In this document: in pieces, positions 36,757-45,375 of the stretch
Layout of the letters: each line of letters begins with the position of its first letter
How positions within the stretch are numbered: the stretch's first letter is position 1
Origin: Bergeyella cardium
GTDB lineage: Bacteria > Bacteroidota > Bacteroidia > Flavobacteriales > Weeksellaceae
Assembly: GCF_003614945.1 (NCBI RefSeq)
Contig: NZ_QYCZ01000001.1
Span: 1,010,001-1,074,000, forward strand
Direction of reading: 5' to 3'
DNA: 64,000 nucleotides
Notes under the pieces: generated by a model
What the model saw: only the letters and a program-made list of their open reading frames with translations
Told to the model about the DNA's origin: nothing
Databases searched by the model: none
Made by a program: the position numbers and the translations under genes

Positions 36757-37422
36757 TTATTTACCTTTATTTGGGAACAATGAGATGTGGTTCATCTGCT
36801 GCATTATCCACTTATGTTTTTTGTTGAGTTTTTTGGTCGGGTTCTTTGGGTCGTATTTTTTGGGATTGGGGAGTACTGCCGCTATCCACGCGGCTTCGCT
36901 TTTGGATAAATTCTTCGCCGGCTTATGAAAATAATAATCTGCCGCTGCCTCGATGCCGAAGACCCCTTGCCCCATTTCTATTGAGTTCAGATACCTTTCG
37001 AGGATGATTTCCTTCGTCCAAACTCTTTCTATAATAAAGGTATAGATTGCTTCCAGACCTTTTCTCAGCCAGCTTCTTCCTTGCCAGAGGAAGACATTCT
37101 TTGCCGTCTGTTGGGAGATGGTGCTCCCGCCCTGCATCTTTCCTGAGGTAGATTTCTCATTAAACTTCATCGCTCGCTCTATTGCTTTGAAATCAAAGCC
37201 TTGATGTACAAAAAAATTCTGGTCTTCGGAGGCAATCACAGCTTTTTTTATATTCTCGCCCATTTCATCGTAGGGGATATACTCGCGCTGGAGCTTTCCG
37301 TAGTCTAAATACCCTCCGATTTGGGTAATGGTAATGGGCGGATTAAAAAACCTACCCCAAACGATAAAGAGAATATTCGCCAGAATGAGGATGAGGATTA
37401 ATCTTTTGAGGGTTTTCCACAT
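36757..37422 (-). CDS. mtgA: monofunctional peptidoglycan transglycosylase
   Basis: 221-aa inner-membrane GT51 enzyme that polymerises lipid II into glycan strands. An N-terminal transmembrane anchor (about 5-27) is followed by the GT51 motifs EDQNFFVHQGFD (catalytic Glu), GGSTISQQTAKN, RSWLRKGLEA and KEIILERYLNSIEMG. There is no transpeptidase domain. First gene of a unit with aminopeptidase P. No clear promoter box was found in the divergent gap to 37588. Confidence 0.95.
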   Translation of the reverse strand: MWKTLKRLILILILANILFIVWGRFFNPPITITQIGGYLDYGKLQREYIPYDEMGENIKKAVIASEDQNFFVHQGFDFKAIERAMKFNEKSTSGKMQGGSTISQQTAKNVFLWQGRSWLRKGLEAIYTFIIERVWTKEIILERYLNSIEMGQGVFGIEAAADYYFHKPAKNLSKSEAAWIAAVLPNPKKYDPKNPTKKLNKKHKWIMQQMNHISLFPNKGK

Positions 37423-37507
37423 ATTATTATGAAGGATTTAAAGCAATGCAAAAAAACGAAAAAATCTCGTCTTTCAAAAAAGAATTTCACATCTTATTTA
37501 GCTTAGT

Positions 37508-37525
37508 ATGTGATAAAAATCATAT
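37508..37525 (+). promoter_or_regulatory. FNR-like palindrome upstream of the first FG-GAP gene
   Basis: TGAT-AAAA-ATCA (37511-37522) matches the core of the FNR site TTGATNNNNATCAA. It lies 10 bases before the -33 TTTG. The same arrangement is found before the second copy. Confidence 0.5.
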
Positions 37526-37532
37526 TCGATTT

Positions 37533-37563
37533 TTTGAGAACTTTATGGATATTCTTATTTTTG
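37533..37563 (+). promoter_or_regulatory. promoter of FG-GAP gene 1
   Basis: TTTG (37533-37536), 19 bases, TATTTTTG (37556-37563), 24 bases before the ATG at 37588. Confidence 0.8.
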
Positions 37564-37587
37564 TACAAATTCTAAATAAAAATTACA

Positions 37588-39330
37588 ATGAAAAAAATCT
37601 ATTGCTCAATTGGATTGTTGGCTTTCATCGGTATGAAAGCTCAGGTGTTTGAAGAAGTAACCCCTTCACCATTTAAGAACTCTTATTACTCCTCAATAGC
37701 CGTCGGGGATTATAATAATGACGGATATAAAGATGTATTCTTCGCAGGTGCATTAGATACTGATAATGACAATGATGTAGATACCACTATTAATGAACTC
37801 TACAAAAACAATAATGGAGTTTTCGAGCTTGCCCAAGTTATTGAAGATTATCCTGTGCATTTAAGTTCGGTTAAATTTATAGACTTCGATAACGATGGAC
37901 TTTTAGATATTATAGATACTGGGCTTAGCTATAAAAATGTAGTTGATTACAGGCATTATCGCTTCAAGAATAATGGAAGTTCTTTTGAATTAGTCGATAA
38001 TCTCCCAGGTAAAATTTATGGAAATATAGATGTATTTGATTTTAACCACGATGGTAAAATGGACTATTCCTTAAATGGAGTAAGATATGTGCAAGGTGTG
38101 GGATTTACTAAGTATGTAGATTTATACACAAACAGTAAATCTGGATTTACAAAAGAGGAAAATTGGATATTGGGAAGCCAGAACGGAAAAATGAAAGCGT
38201 TTGATTTCAATAATGATAATGAACTCGATGCCGTAGTAACAGGAGTAGATAATAAGAATAATTTCAGCTTCTTTATTTACAAAAATAATGGAAAAAAAAT
38301 GGAGCTCCATTCCGAGCAAAAAGGCTTAATATCGGGAGATGTAACCTTCGCAGACTTTAATGCTGATGGATTCTTAGACATCGTAGTATCTGGTAAGGAT
38401 AGCAATCATGACTCCCACCTAATAGTCCTTTGGAACGACGGTAATGGCAACTTTACAGAATCTGAAATTCCTAATGAAGGTTTAGAAATGGCTTCAATAG
38501 ATGTAGGAGACCTTAATAATGATGGCTACTACGACTTTATTATCATTGGTAACGCTAAAGATGCAAACTCCCGCTATGTTCCAAACATTAATGTATTTAT
38601 ATACGACCCTAAAGGAAATAATTTCTCCAAATTTGATGATACTGATATCTATCACTTAGGCAGTAATGGCAGTATTGAACTCGTAGATTATAATAATGAT
38701 AACCACCTCGATATCATTGCTACTGGCTTTGACTGGAAACTCCCTGATACACCCCTTTTCAGTAAGTTATTTAAGAACAAGGAAACCAAACCTAACGAAA
38801 AGCCTAATCCGCCTAAAAACCTCTCTGCAACAGTAAAAGATGACAGAGTTGTATTTGAGTGGAGCGGAGCTTCGGATGATAAAACCCCGGAAAAAGCTCT
38901 CAGATATGAAATAAGCGTAGGAAGCGAATCTGGAAAATCAGACATCGCCAAATATGAAGTAACCACCCCAAGTTGGTATTTGAAAAAAGAAAACCTGCCA
39001 AATACCATTTATTGGAGTATAAAATCTATTGACGCATCCAAAGTATTATCTGTAAGTTCCAAAGAGCAAGTGGCTTATGACCTATCTGTAGATGACAGGG
39101 ATATAAAGCACAAGGCACTCTATCCTAACCCTGTGAAAGATATTCTCAACATCAGCACAGATGCTAAGGTGAAATCTTATAAACTTACCAATATGTTAGG
39201 ACAAACGGTAAAAGAAGGCAGCCTATCTGGTAAAGAGATTGACTTATCTGTATTAGAAAGCGGAATCTACATCATTGATATCCAGCTTCAAAATGGAGAG
39301 AATATCAATCAGAAAATTATTAAAAATTAA
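37588..39330 (+). CDS. FG-GAP/VCBS beta-propeller protein with T9SS sorting domain (copy 1)
   Basis: 580-aa secreted protein. Signal peptide (MKKIYCSIGLLAFIGMKA, then Q). Seven repeats of about 50-60 residues, each with a DxDxDG-type calcium loop (VGDYNNDG, FIDFDNDG, VFDFNHDG, AFDFNNDN, FADFNADG, VGDLNNDG, LVDYNNDN), should form a seven-bladed propeller. A fibronectin-III-like domain (about 405-495) and a type A T9SS sorting domain (about 505-580; LYPNPVKDILNIS, GIYIIDIQ, KIIKN end) follow. Probably a surface or secreted binding protein or adhesin; ligand unknown. Tandem duplicate of the next gene. Confidence 0.92.
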   Translation: MKKIYCSIGLLAFIGMKAQVFEEVTPSPFKNSYYSSIAVGDYNNDGYKDVFFAGALDTDNDNDVDTTINELYKNNNGVFELAQVIEDYPVHLSSVKFIDFDNDGLLDIIDTGLSYKNVVDYRHYRFKNNGSSFELVDNLPGKIYGNIDVFDFNHDGKMDYSLNGVRYVQGVGFTKYVDLYTNSKSGFTKEENWILGSQNGKMKAFDFNNDNELDAVVTGVDNKNNFSFFIYKNNGKKMELHSEQKGLISGDVTFADFNADGFLDIVVSGKDSNHDSHLIVLWNDGNGNFTESEIPNEGLEMASIDVGDLNNDGYYDFIIIGNAKDANSRYVPNINVFIYDPKGNNFSKFDDTDIYHLGSNGSIELVDYNNDNHLDIIATGFDWKLPDTPLFSKLFKNKETKPNEKPNPPKNLSATVKDDRVVFEWSGASDDKTPEKALRYEISVGSESGKSDIAKYEVTTPSWYLKKENLPNTIYWSIKSIDASKVLSVSSKEQVAYDLSVDDRDIKHKALYPNPVKDILNISTDAKVKSYKLTNMLGQTVKEGSLSGKEIDLSVLESGIYIIDIQLQNGENINQKIIKN

Positions 39331-39354
39331 TTTCATAAAACTCTAATATTCTTA

Positions 39355-39388
39355 AAAAGACTGCTGAAATCAGCAGTCTTTTTTTTTA
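39355..39388 (+). terminator. terminator of FG-GAP gene 1
   Basis: AAGACTGCTG, loop AAAT, CAGCAGTCTT (39357-39380), then nine T. Confidence 0.9.
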
Positions 39389-39413
39389 TTAATAAAATCT
39401 TATTCAGCCCATT

Positions 39414-39431
39414 ATATGATAAAAATCATAT
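39414..39431 (+). promoter_or_regulatory. FNR-like palindrome upstream of the second FG-GAP gene
   Basis: ATATGAT-AAAA-ATCATAT, a perfect 18-bp interrupted palindrome with the FNR core TGATNNNNATCA, at the same distance from the promoter as in copy 1. Confidence 0.55.
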
Positions 39432-39438
39432 TCGGTTT

Positions 39439-39469
39439 TTTGGAGACTCTATATATATCCTTATTTTTG
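39439..39469 (+). promoter_or_regulatory. promoter of FG-GAP gene 2
   Basis: TTTG (39439-39442), 19 bases, TATTTTTG (39462-39469), 24 bases before the ATG at 39494. Confidence 0.8.
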
Positions 39470-39493
39470 TATAAATTCTAAATAAAAATTACA

Positions 39494-41236
39494 ATGAAAA
39501 AATTCTATTGCTCAATTGGATTGTTGGCTTTCATCGGTATGAAAGCTCAGGTGTTTGAAGAAGTAACCCCTTCACCATTTAAGAACTCTTATTACTCCTC
39601 AATAGCCGTCGGGGATTATAATAATGACGGATATAAAGATGTATTCTTTGCCGGCGCACTGGATACGGACGGTAATGGCAAGGTGGATACTACTATTAAT
39701 GAACTCTACAAAAACAATAACGGTGTTTTTGAACTTGCTCAGGTTATTGAGGATTATCCTGTGCATTTAAGTTCGGTAAAATTCATAGATTTTGATAATG
39801 ATGGGCTCTTGGATATTATAGATACTGGGCTTAGCTATAAAAATGTAGTTGATTATAGACATTATCGTTTCAAGAATAATGGGACTTCATTCGAATTAGT
39901 GGATAATCTGCCTGGAAAAATCTTCGGAAATATAGATGTATTTGACTTTAACCACGATGGTAGAATGGATTATTCCTTAAACGGAATACGATATATACCT
40001 GGAGTAGGATTTACTAAGTATGTAGATTTATACACAAACACTAAATCTGGTTTCACGAAACAGGAGAACTGGATATCAGGAAGCCAAAATGGAAAAATGA
40101 AGGCATTTGATTTCAATAATGATAATGAACTCGATGCTGTAGTAACGGGAGTTGATGCTAAGAATAAATTTAGCTTCTATGTCTATAAAAATAATGGGAA
40201 GACGATGGAATTCCATTCCGAACACATAGGCTTAATATCAGGAGATGTAGCTTTTGCAGACTTCAATGCCGATGGATTTCTAGATATGGTGATTTCAGGT
40301 AGAAACAATAAATATACAGAACAACTCGTAGTGCTTTGGAATGACGGTAATGGTAACTTTACAGAATCTGAAATACTCGGCGAAGGTATAGAAATGGCAT
40401 CAATAGATGTAGGAGACCTTAATAATGATGGCTATTACGACTTTATTATTATCGGTAATGCTAAAGATGCAAACTCTCACTATGTTCCAAACATTAATGT
40501 ATTTATATACAACCCCAAAGAAAATAAATTCTCCAAATTTGATGACACCGATCTCTACCACTTAGGAAGTAATGGCGGTATTGAGCTTGTAGATTATAAT
40601 AATGATAATCACCTTGACATTATCGCTACTGGCTTTGACTGGAAACTCGATGATAATCCTCTTTTCAGTAAGCTATTTAAAAACAAGGAAACTGAGCCTA
40701 ACCAAAAACCTAAGCCTCCTAAAAATCTCTCCGCAACTGTAAAAGATGATAGAGTTGTTTTTGAATGGAGTGAGGCTTCAGATGATAAAACCCCAGAAAA
40801 AGCCCTCAGATATGAAATAAGTGTAGGCAGCGAGTCGGGTAAATCAGACATTGCCAAGTATCAAGTAACCACTCCAAGCTGGTACTTAAAAAAAGATGCT
40901 CTTCCAAATACTATTTATTGGAGTATAAAATCTATCGATGCCTCAAAAGTACTATCCGATAGCTCCAAAGAACAAGTAGTTTCTGATCTATCAGTAGATG
41001 ATAGGGATATAAAACACAATGCACTCTATCCTAACCCAGTGAAAGATATTCTCAACATCAGCACAGATGCTAAGGTAAAATCTTATAGACTAACCAATAT
41101 GCTAGGACAAACGGTACAAGAAGGTAGTCTGCTTGGTAAAGAGATAGATTTATCTGCATTAGAAAGCGGTGTTTATATCATCAACATCCAACTTCAAAAT
41201 GGAGAGAATATCAATCAGAAGATTATTAAAAATTAA
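39494..41236 (+). CDS. FG-GAP/VCBS beta-propeller protein with T9SS sorting domain (copy 2)
   Basis: 580 aa, the same length as copy 1 and about 90% identical, with the same signal peptide, seven calcium-loop repeats, fibronectin-III-like domain and sorting domain. The first 160 coding bases differ at only one or two positions, while the rest has many silent changes, so the 5' end looks recently homogenised. Protein changes cluster in loops of blades 4-5 (for example DSNHDSHLI versus NNKYTEQLV). Own promoter, FNR-like site and terminator. Confidence 0.92.
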   Translation: MKKFYCSIGLLAFIGMKAQVFEEVTPSPFKNSYYSSIAVGDYNNDGYKDVFFAGALDTDGNGKVDTTINELYKNNNGVFELAQVIEDYPVHLSSVKFIDFDNDGLLDIIDTGLSYKNVVDYRHYRFKNNGTSFELVDNLPGKIFGNIDVFDFNHDGRMDYSLNGIRYIPGVGFTKYVDLYTNTKSGFTKQENWISGSQNGKMKAFDFNNDNELDAVVTGVDAKNKFSFYVYKNNGKTMEFHSEHIGLISGDVAFADFNADGFLDMVISGRNNKYTEQLVVLWNDGNGNFTESEILGEGIEMASIDVGDLNNDGYYDFIIIGNAKDANSHYVPNINVFIYNPKENKFSKFDDTDLYHLGSNGGIELVDYNNDNHLDIIATGFDWKLDDNPLFSKLFKNKETEPNQKPKPPKNLSATVKDDRVVFEWSEASDDKTPEKALRYEISVGSESGKSDIAKYQVTTPSWYLKKDALPNTIYWSIKSIDASKVLSDSSKEQVVSDLSVDDRDIKHNALYPNPVKDILNISTDAKVKSYRLTNMLGQTVQEGSLLGKEIDLSALESGVYIINIQLQNGENINQKIIKN

Positions 41237-41257
41237 TTTTATAGGACATATATTCTT

Positions 41258-41290
41258 AAACAGACTGCTGAAATTGGCAGTCTGTTTTTT
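41258..41290 (+). terminator. terminator of FG-GAP gene 2
   Basis: AAACAGACTGC (41258-41268) pairs with GCAGTCTGTTT (41277-41287), then TTT. Confidence 0.85.
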
Positions 41291-41297
41291 ATTAGTG

Positions 41298-41339
41298 ATA
41301 ATAGAAAGAGTTCCAAAATTTTGGAACTCTTTCTATTAT
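41298..41339. terminator. 42-bp perfect palindrome between FG-GAP gene 2 and rny
   Basis: 21 bases on each side of the centre at 41318/41319 are exactly complementary with no unpaired loop (core TTCCAAAATTTTGGAA). It is placed to end rny transcripts, but the T-run on the minus strand is poor, so it may instead act as a mRNA-stabilising hairpin or a binding site. Confidence 0.6.
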
Positions 41340-41357
41340 TATAGCATTAAAAATACA

Positions 41358-42923
41358 TTACCTCGCTATATTTACCGCTCTTGTTTCCCTGATAACGGTA
41401 ACTTTCACCTGACCAGGATAGGTCAGCTCGTTTTGGATTTTCTCAGAGATATCATAAGAGAGTTGTGCTGCTACTTCATCATTTACTTTACCGCTTTCCA
41501 CGATTACTCTGAGCTCCCTACCTGCTTGTATCGCGTAGGCACTGGATACTCCATCGAAGCTGAGGGCAGCAGCCTCAAGGTCTTTTAACCTTTGGATATA
41601 AGACTCGAGAACCTGTCTTCTGGCACCTGGTCTTGCCCCTGAAATAGCATCGGCAACTTGGACGATAGGCGATAAAAGTGAAGTCATTTCAATCTCATCG
41701 TGGTGCGCACCGATAGCGTTGAGAACCTCTGGATGCTCGCCGTACTTCTCTGCCCACTGCATACCGAGTAGGGCGTGCGGAAGTTCGGATTCCTGCTCTG
41801 GAACTTTCCCAATATCGTGAAGGAGACCTGCTCTTTTGGCTAATTTTACATTCAGACCGAGCTCGGCAGCCATAGTTGCAGCAATATTTGCGACCTCTCG
41901 GGAGTGTTGTAGGAGGTTTTGACCGTAAGATGAACGGTACTTCATCCTACCGACGATTTTCACAAGCTCTGGGTGTAGCCCGTGGATACCGAGGTCTATA
42001 ATCGTCCTTTTACCGACTTCTATAATTTCCTCTTCGATATGTTTTCTGGTTTTCTCCACCACTTCTTCAATCCTTGCGGGGTGTATCCTGCCATCGGTTA
42101 CGAGCCTGTGGATAGAAAGCCTTGCAATCTCTCTTCTGACAGGGTCAAAGCAGGATAAAAGGATGGCTTCTGGGGTATCATCTACGATGATTTCTACCCC
42201 CGTAGCTGCTTCAAGAGCACGGATATTTCGTCCTTCCCTACCGATGATTCGTCCTTTTACTTCATCAGATTCTATATTAAAAACAGAAACTGAATTCTCA
42301 ATAGCCTGTTCGGCTCCTATTCTTTGAATGGTTTGGATTACAATTTTCCTTGCCTCGTTCTTGGCATTCATCTGCGCTTCCTCCATTATACTCTGTACAT
42401 GAGCTTGGGCTCTTGTTTTAGCTTCAGATTTGAGAGATTCTACAAGTTCGGCTCTAGCTTCCTCTGCTGAATAATTAGAAATTTTCTCTAAAATCTCCAC
42501 TTTCTGCGCCGTAATAGCGTTGAGCTCAGCTTGCTTCTTTTCTACAATCTCATGCTTTTTAGTATAATCAGAAATTTGCTTCTCAAGGTCTTTTTCCAAT
42601 TTGCTGGTTTTAGAAAGCTCATCTACCAGCTTCTGTTCTTTTTCTTTTGCTCTCTTTTCTATCTCTTGGATTTTCTTTTCACGAGCTTGAATATCTGCAT
42701 CGTGCTGAGATTTTAATTCTAAAAACTTTTCTTTGGCTTGTAGTTGTTTCTCTTTCTTGATTGCTTCTGCTTGTACTGTCGCTTTTTCTACTAAATTTTC
42801 TGCATTCTTCCTGGCATCTTCCATCATAAATTTCGCCTTAGAATTAAGGGAGCTTCTGGAAAATAGAATTCCTGCTGCAACCCCTACAATAAGGCCAATA
42901 ATGCCCGCTATTATCTCTATCAT
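41358..42923 (-). CDS. rny: ribonuclease Y
   Basis: 521-aa membrane-bound endoribonuclease that starts mRNA decay. N-terminal transmembrane helix (about 2-22), long coiled coil (about 25-175), KH RNA-binding domain ([15 protein letters not shown], about 220-235) and HD domain with the catalytic HDIGK ([11 protein letters not shown], about 365). The order and length are typical. It lies downstream of zapA and 6S RNA on the same strand. Confidence 0.97.
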   Translation of the reverse strand: MIEIIAGIIGLIVGVAAGILFSRSSLNSKAKFMMEDARKNAENLVEKATVQAEAIKKEKQLQAKEKFLELKSQHDADIQAREKKIQEIEKRAKEKEQKLVDELSKTSKLEKDLEKQISDYTKKHEIVEKKQAELNAITAQKVEILEKISNYSAEEARAELVESLKSEAKTRAQAHVQSIMEEAQMNAKNEARKIVIQTIQRIGAEQAIENSVSVFNIESDEVKGRIIGREGRNIRALEAATGVEIIVDDTPEAILLSCFDPVRREIARLSIHRLVTDGRIHPARIEEVVEKTRKHIEEEIIEVGKRTIIDLGIHGLHPELVKIVGRMKYRSSYGQNLLQHSREVANIAATMAAELGLNVKLAKRAGLLHDIGKVPEQESELPHALLGMQWAEKYGEHPEVLNAIGAHHDEIEMTSLLSPIVQVADAISGARPGARRQVLESYIQRLKDLEAAALSFDGVSSAYAIQAGRELRVIVESGKVNDEVAAQLSYDISEKIQNELTYPGQVKVTVIRETRAVNIAR

Positions 42924-42969
42924 AATTCAATTATTTATATCTCTTTTTTTAATCTTATTTCATAAAAAA

Positions 42970-43129
42970 CCTACAATAGTTCAATGATTGAGAGTAAACT
43001 CCTAATCAACACGATTTGAGCTTATTTCTATCTTCTGTAATCTGGGTTACCAGCACGCCATAGGATAGACTTTTACTCGGTAATTGTTTAGCGTTGAGTT
43101 TACCTTTAATGTGTTAGAACTATTGTAGG
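42970..43129 (-). ncRNA. ssrS: 6S RNA (6S-Flavo type)
   Basis: On the minus strand, the 13 bases CCTACAATAGTTC at the 5' end pair exactly with GAACTATTGTAGG at the 3' end, and internal blocks (AGGTAAACTC with GAGTTTACT) pair further inside, leaving a large central bubble: the 6S layout that mimics an open promoter and holds RNA polymerase. Six T follow at 42964-42969, a terminator. It lies right after zapA on the same strand, the same neighbourhood as ssrS in Proteobacteria. About 160 nt. Confidence 0.85.
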
Positions 43130-43149
43130 CAATTCCTTTATAAATGACA

Positions 43150-43431
43150 CTAATCTTCCTCAAAAAGTGAAAGTAAATGATCTACTTTCTCTTTAGAGGC
43201 TGAGATGATATTGTCATATTTCTGTTTATTAACTTCTACATTGGTACCCAATTGTAAGATACACAATGCCAAAGCATCTTGTTTATCTTTTATAGCATAA
43301 TTTGCTTCAAATTTTTTAATCATACCCTCTACTTTTTTCTCTAAGTCTCTCAATATTTCCTCTTCTTCTGAAGGTATACTAAGCGGATAAAACCTTCCTC
43401 CTACCTTTATGTTAACTGATTTATTTTCCAT
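43150..43431 (-). CDS. zapA: cell division protein ZapA
   Basis: 93-aa FtsZ-ring-associated protein. N-terminal beta-strand domain (MENKSVNIKVGGRFYPLSIP), then a coiled coil with the family-typical ALCILQLGTNVEVNKQK. The ATG at 43431 gives this conserved start; an earlier in-frame codon at 43464 would overlap the upstream gene. It follows the coiled-coil gene by 4 bases and precedes 6S RNA by 20 bases. Confidence 0.9.
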   Translation of the reverse strand: MENKSVNIKVGGRFYPLSIPSEEEEILRDLEKKVEGMIKKFEANYAIKDKQDALALCILQLGTNVEVNKQKYDNIISASKEKVDHLLSLFEED

Positions 43432-43435
43432 AACA

Positions 43436-43738
43436 TTATAATCCGCTATTTTGAAGCTCCGCAATACAGAAATCCACTTCTTTAATCAATCGGTTGAGAT
43501 GATTCTTCATCAGTCTATTGTGCTCTGGATTGCCAGATATACTCGCTTGAAGTTTTATCTTTTTATTCTCTTCTTCCAATTCCTGATTCTTTTTTCTTTC
43601 ATCTTCATATTTCTTTTTCATTTGCTCAAATTCCTTAGAAAGTTCTGTGTAGTCGTAATCTAAATTTTGAAAATTCTGCTTCATTTTCAAAATTTTTCTT
43701 TCCAACATCAAAAAACTATTTCCTAATTCCCTGGGCAT
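43436..43738 (-). CDS. small coiled-coil protein upstream of zapA
   Basis: Up to 100 aa, almost entirely a charged coiled coil (EFEQMKKKYEDERKKNQELE), with a conserved-looking C-terminus (HLNRLIKEVDFCIAELQ). Similar small coiled-coil genes sit before zapA in related genomes, so a role in the division ring (ZapB-like) is an inference from context. The start may be the ATG at 43738, 43708 or 43684; the shortest (MKQNFQNLDYDY) looks most natural, but the promoter distance fits the first. Operon with zapA. Confidence 0.75.
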   Translation of the reverse strand: MPRELGNSFLMLERKILKMKQNFQNLDYDYTELSKEFEQMKKKYEDERKKNQELEEENKKIKLQASISGNPEHNRLMKNHLNRLIKEVDFCIAELQNSGL

Positions 43739-43768
43739 ATATCATCAGGTTATAATTCTAACTGTATG

Positions 43769-43776
43769 CAAAAGTA
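43769..43776 (-). promoter_or_regulatory. -7 box of the zapA operon
   Basis: TACTTTTG on the minus strand, 30 bases before the first ATG at 43738. Confidence 0.55.
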
Positions 43777-43830
43777 AAAAAAAAATGCATTTTATACCTT
43801 ATTTTTTTATTCAAATATTCAGTATTAGTC

Positions 43831-43866
43831 CAAAATAAAAAGAGAAAATGCAGTCAATTTTCTCTT
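43831..43866 (-). terminator. terminator of the porT operon
   Basis: AAGAGAAAA pairs with TTTTCTCTT (43840-43848 with 43858-43866); minus-strand T-rich tail follows. Confidence 0.75.
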
Positions 43867-43894
43867 CCAATGATATTTATAATAAAATATAAAA

Positions 43895-44641
43895 CTACTC
43901 AAATTTAAGCACAAACATAAATGCTCTACTGCTAAGGTGGTCCATTGCCCCCGCCCAATAAGGAGGCGTACCTGGGTTGTCTGGCACCAATTCATTATTG
44001 AGGAAAAAAGTACCTCTAACGGCTGGGGTAAGTTTAAATCTACTGAAATAGAACTGTATCCCAATCTCTCCCGTATAACCAAAATTATGAGTCTTTGTAC
44101 GGAAAATCTGTTGCTGATTATCACTCTCAGAATTTTCATTACTCTGCAAATTCCCCAAATAATTCACCCCTAAAGCTACATAAGGGCGGGAATTATACCA
44201 TCTGTTCCCGTGAAATTCTACAAGTAATGGCACATCTACATAAGTAGATTTTACATCTCTCTCGAGGTCTGTAGTGACTGCACTTGGGTATAAGTCCTTA
44301 ATATCAAAAGTTAATTTCCTTTGTACAAACTGCAAAGAGGGCTCAAGGCGGAGATCTATATATTCATTCACCCTCATTTTACCGATAAGCCCTGCCCCGA
44401 AACTTGCAGAACCTTTGGAAAGTACTCTGTTTTGATTCTTATTATTGAGTCCATTCTGAGGGTTCAAGTCTATTTTGTAATCAAAATAATTACCCGCGAG
44501 GAAGAAACCCCAACTGAATTTCTGATTATCAAAATCCACCAGATTGTCCATCCTATCCCTTGTACGGAAGAGCTGTGCATCTACTGAATTAGAAAACAAA
44601 GCAGTAATGATGAGGGCAAGCACCCTGAATTTTCTTTTCAT
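43895..44641 (-). CDS. porT: type IX secretion protein PorT/SprT (outer-membrane beta-barrel)
   Basis: 248-aa protein with signal peptide (ends SVDA, then QLF) and an eight-stranded barrel pattern (FSWGFFLAGNYFDYKIDL, GFGAGLIGKMRVNEYIDLRLEPSLQF-like blocks). PorT/SprT is needed for T9SS export. The assignment rests on size, barrel pattern and position directly after ubiE, the usual place of sprT in flavobacteria; a generic PorT-family (OMP_b-brl_2) barrel is the alternative. Last gene of the three-gene unit, 11 bases after ubiE. Confidence 0.78.
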   Translation of the reverse strand: MKRKFRVLALIITALFSNSVDAQLFRTRDRMDNLVDFDNQKFSWGFFLAGNYFDYKIDLNPQNGLNNKNQNRVLSKGSASFGAGLIGKMRVNEYIDLRLEPSLQFVQRKLTFDIKDLYPSAVTTDLERDVKSTYVDVPLLVEFHGNRWYNSRPYVALGVNYLGNLQSNENSESDNQQQIFRTKTHNFGYTGEIGIQFYFSRFKLTPAVRGTFFLNNELVPDNPGTPPYWAGAMDHLSSRAFMFVLKFE

Positions 44642-44652
44642 TTAGAGTAAAA

Positions 44653-45372
44653 TTACTTCGTTGCCTTATATATCGTTGCAATACCGAGCGTAAGTTTTTT
44701 ATATACTACAGTAGTAAAGCCACAGTTGAGGAGGATTTTCCTCATTCCCTCTCCGTAAGGGAATGCCTGTACGGAGTCTGGCAAATAGGTATAGGCTCTA
44801 CTATCTTTGGAAACCATTTTACCGATTCTTGGCAGTATATTTTTAAAGTAAAACATATAGAAAGGTCTCATAAATCCTTCTACTTTGGAGAATTCCAGTA
44901 TATAGACACTTCCTCCTGGTTTTACTACTCTTTTCAGCTCGTTGAGCCCTTTTTCGAGGTTCTCAAAATTTCTTGCTCCAAAAGCAACGGTTACAGCATC
45001 AAAATTATTGTCCTCAAAGGGTAGATTTTCAGCATCGCCCTTCATCATTTTGATTTTTCCGTCCAGCTGTAGCCTTTTCACTTTATCTATTCCTACATTG
45101 AGCATTTGTTGGGAGAGGTCTAGCCCTACGATATCTGCCCCCGTACCTCTTTGAAGCGCTATCGCAAGGTCTCCCGTGCCTGTTGCTACATCAAGGATGG
45201 TTTTCGGCTGGTCGGCACTCAACCATTTTACTAATTTCTTCCTCCAAGATACATCAATATTCATCGAGAGGGTTCGGTTCAGGAAATCATATTTCTCGGC
45301 TATGTTATCAAACATATCCTCTACCTGCTGCTTCTTACTGCTATCGGTATTATATGGTGTTACTTGTTTCAA
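44653..45372 (-). CDS. ubiE: demethylmenaquinone methyltransferase
   Basis: 239-aa SAM-dependent methyltransferase for the last step of menaquinone synthesis (UbiE/MenG). Motif [14 protein letters not shown], then [13 protein letters not shown] and [25 protein letters not shown], and the family signature [15 protein letters not shown] near the C-terminus. It starts 3 bases after the upstream membrane-protein gene and is followed by porT. Confidence 0.95.
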   Translation of the reverse strand: MKQVTPYNTDSSKKQQVEDMFDNIAEKYDFLNRTLSMNIDVSWRKKLVKWLSADQPKTILDVATGTGDLAIALQRGTGADIVGLDLSQQMLNVGIDKVKRLQLDGKIKMMKGDAENLPFEDNNFDAVTVAFGARNFENLEKGLNELKRVVKPGGSVYILEFSKVEGFMRPFYMFYFKNILPRIGKMVSKDSRAYTYLPDSVQAFPYGEGMRKILLNCGFTTVVYKKLTLGIATIYKATK

Positions 45373-45375
45373 GGT

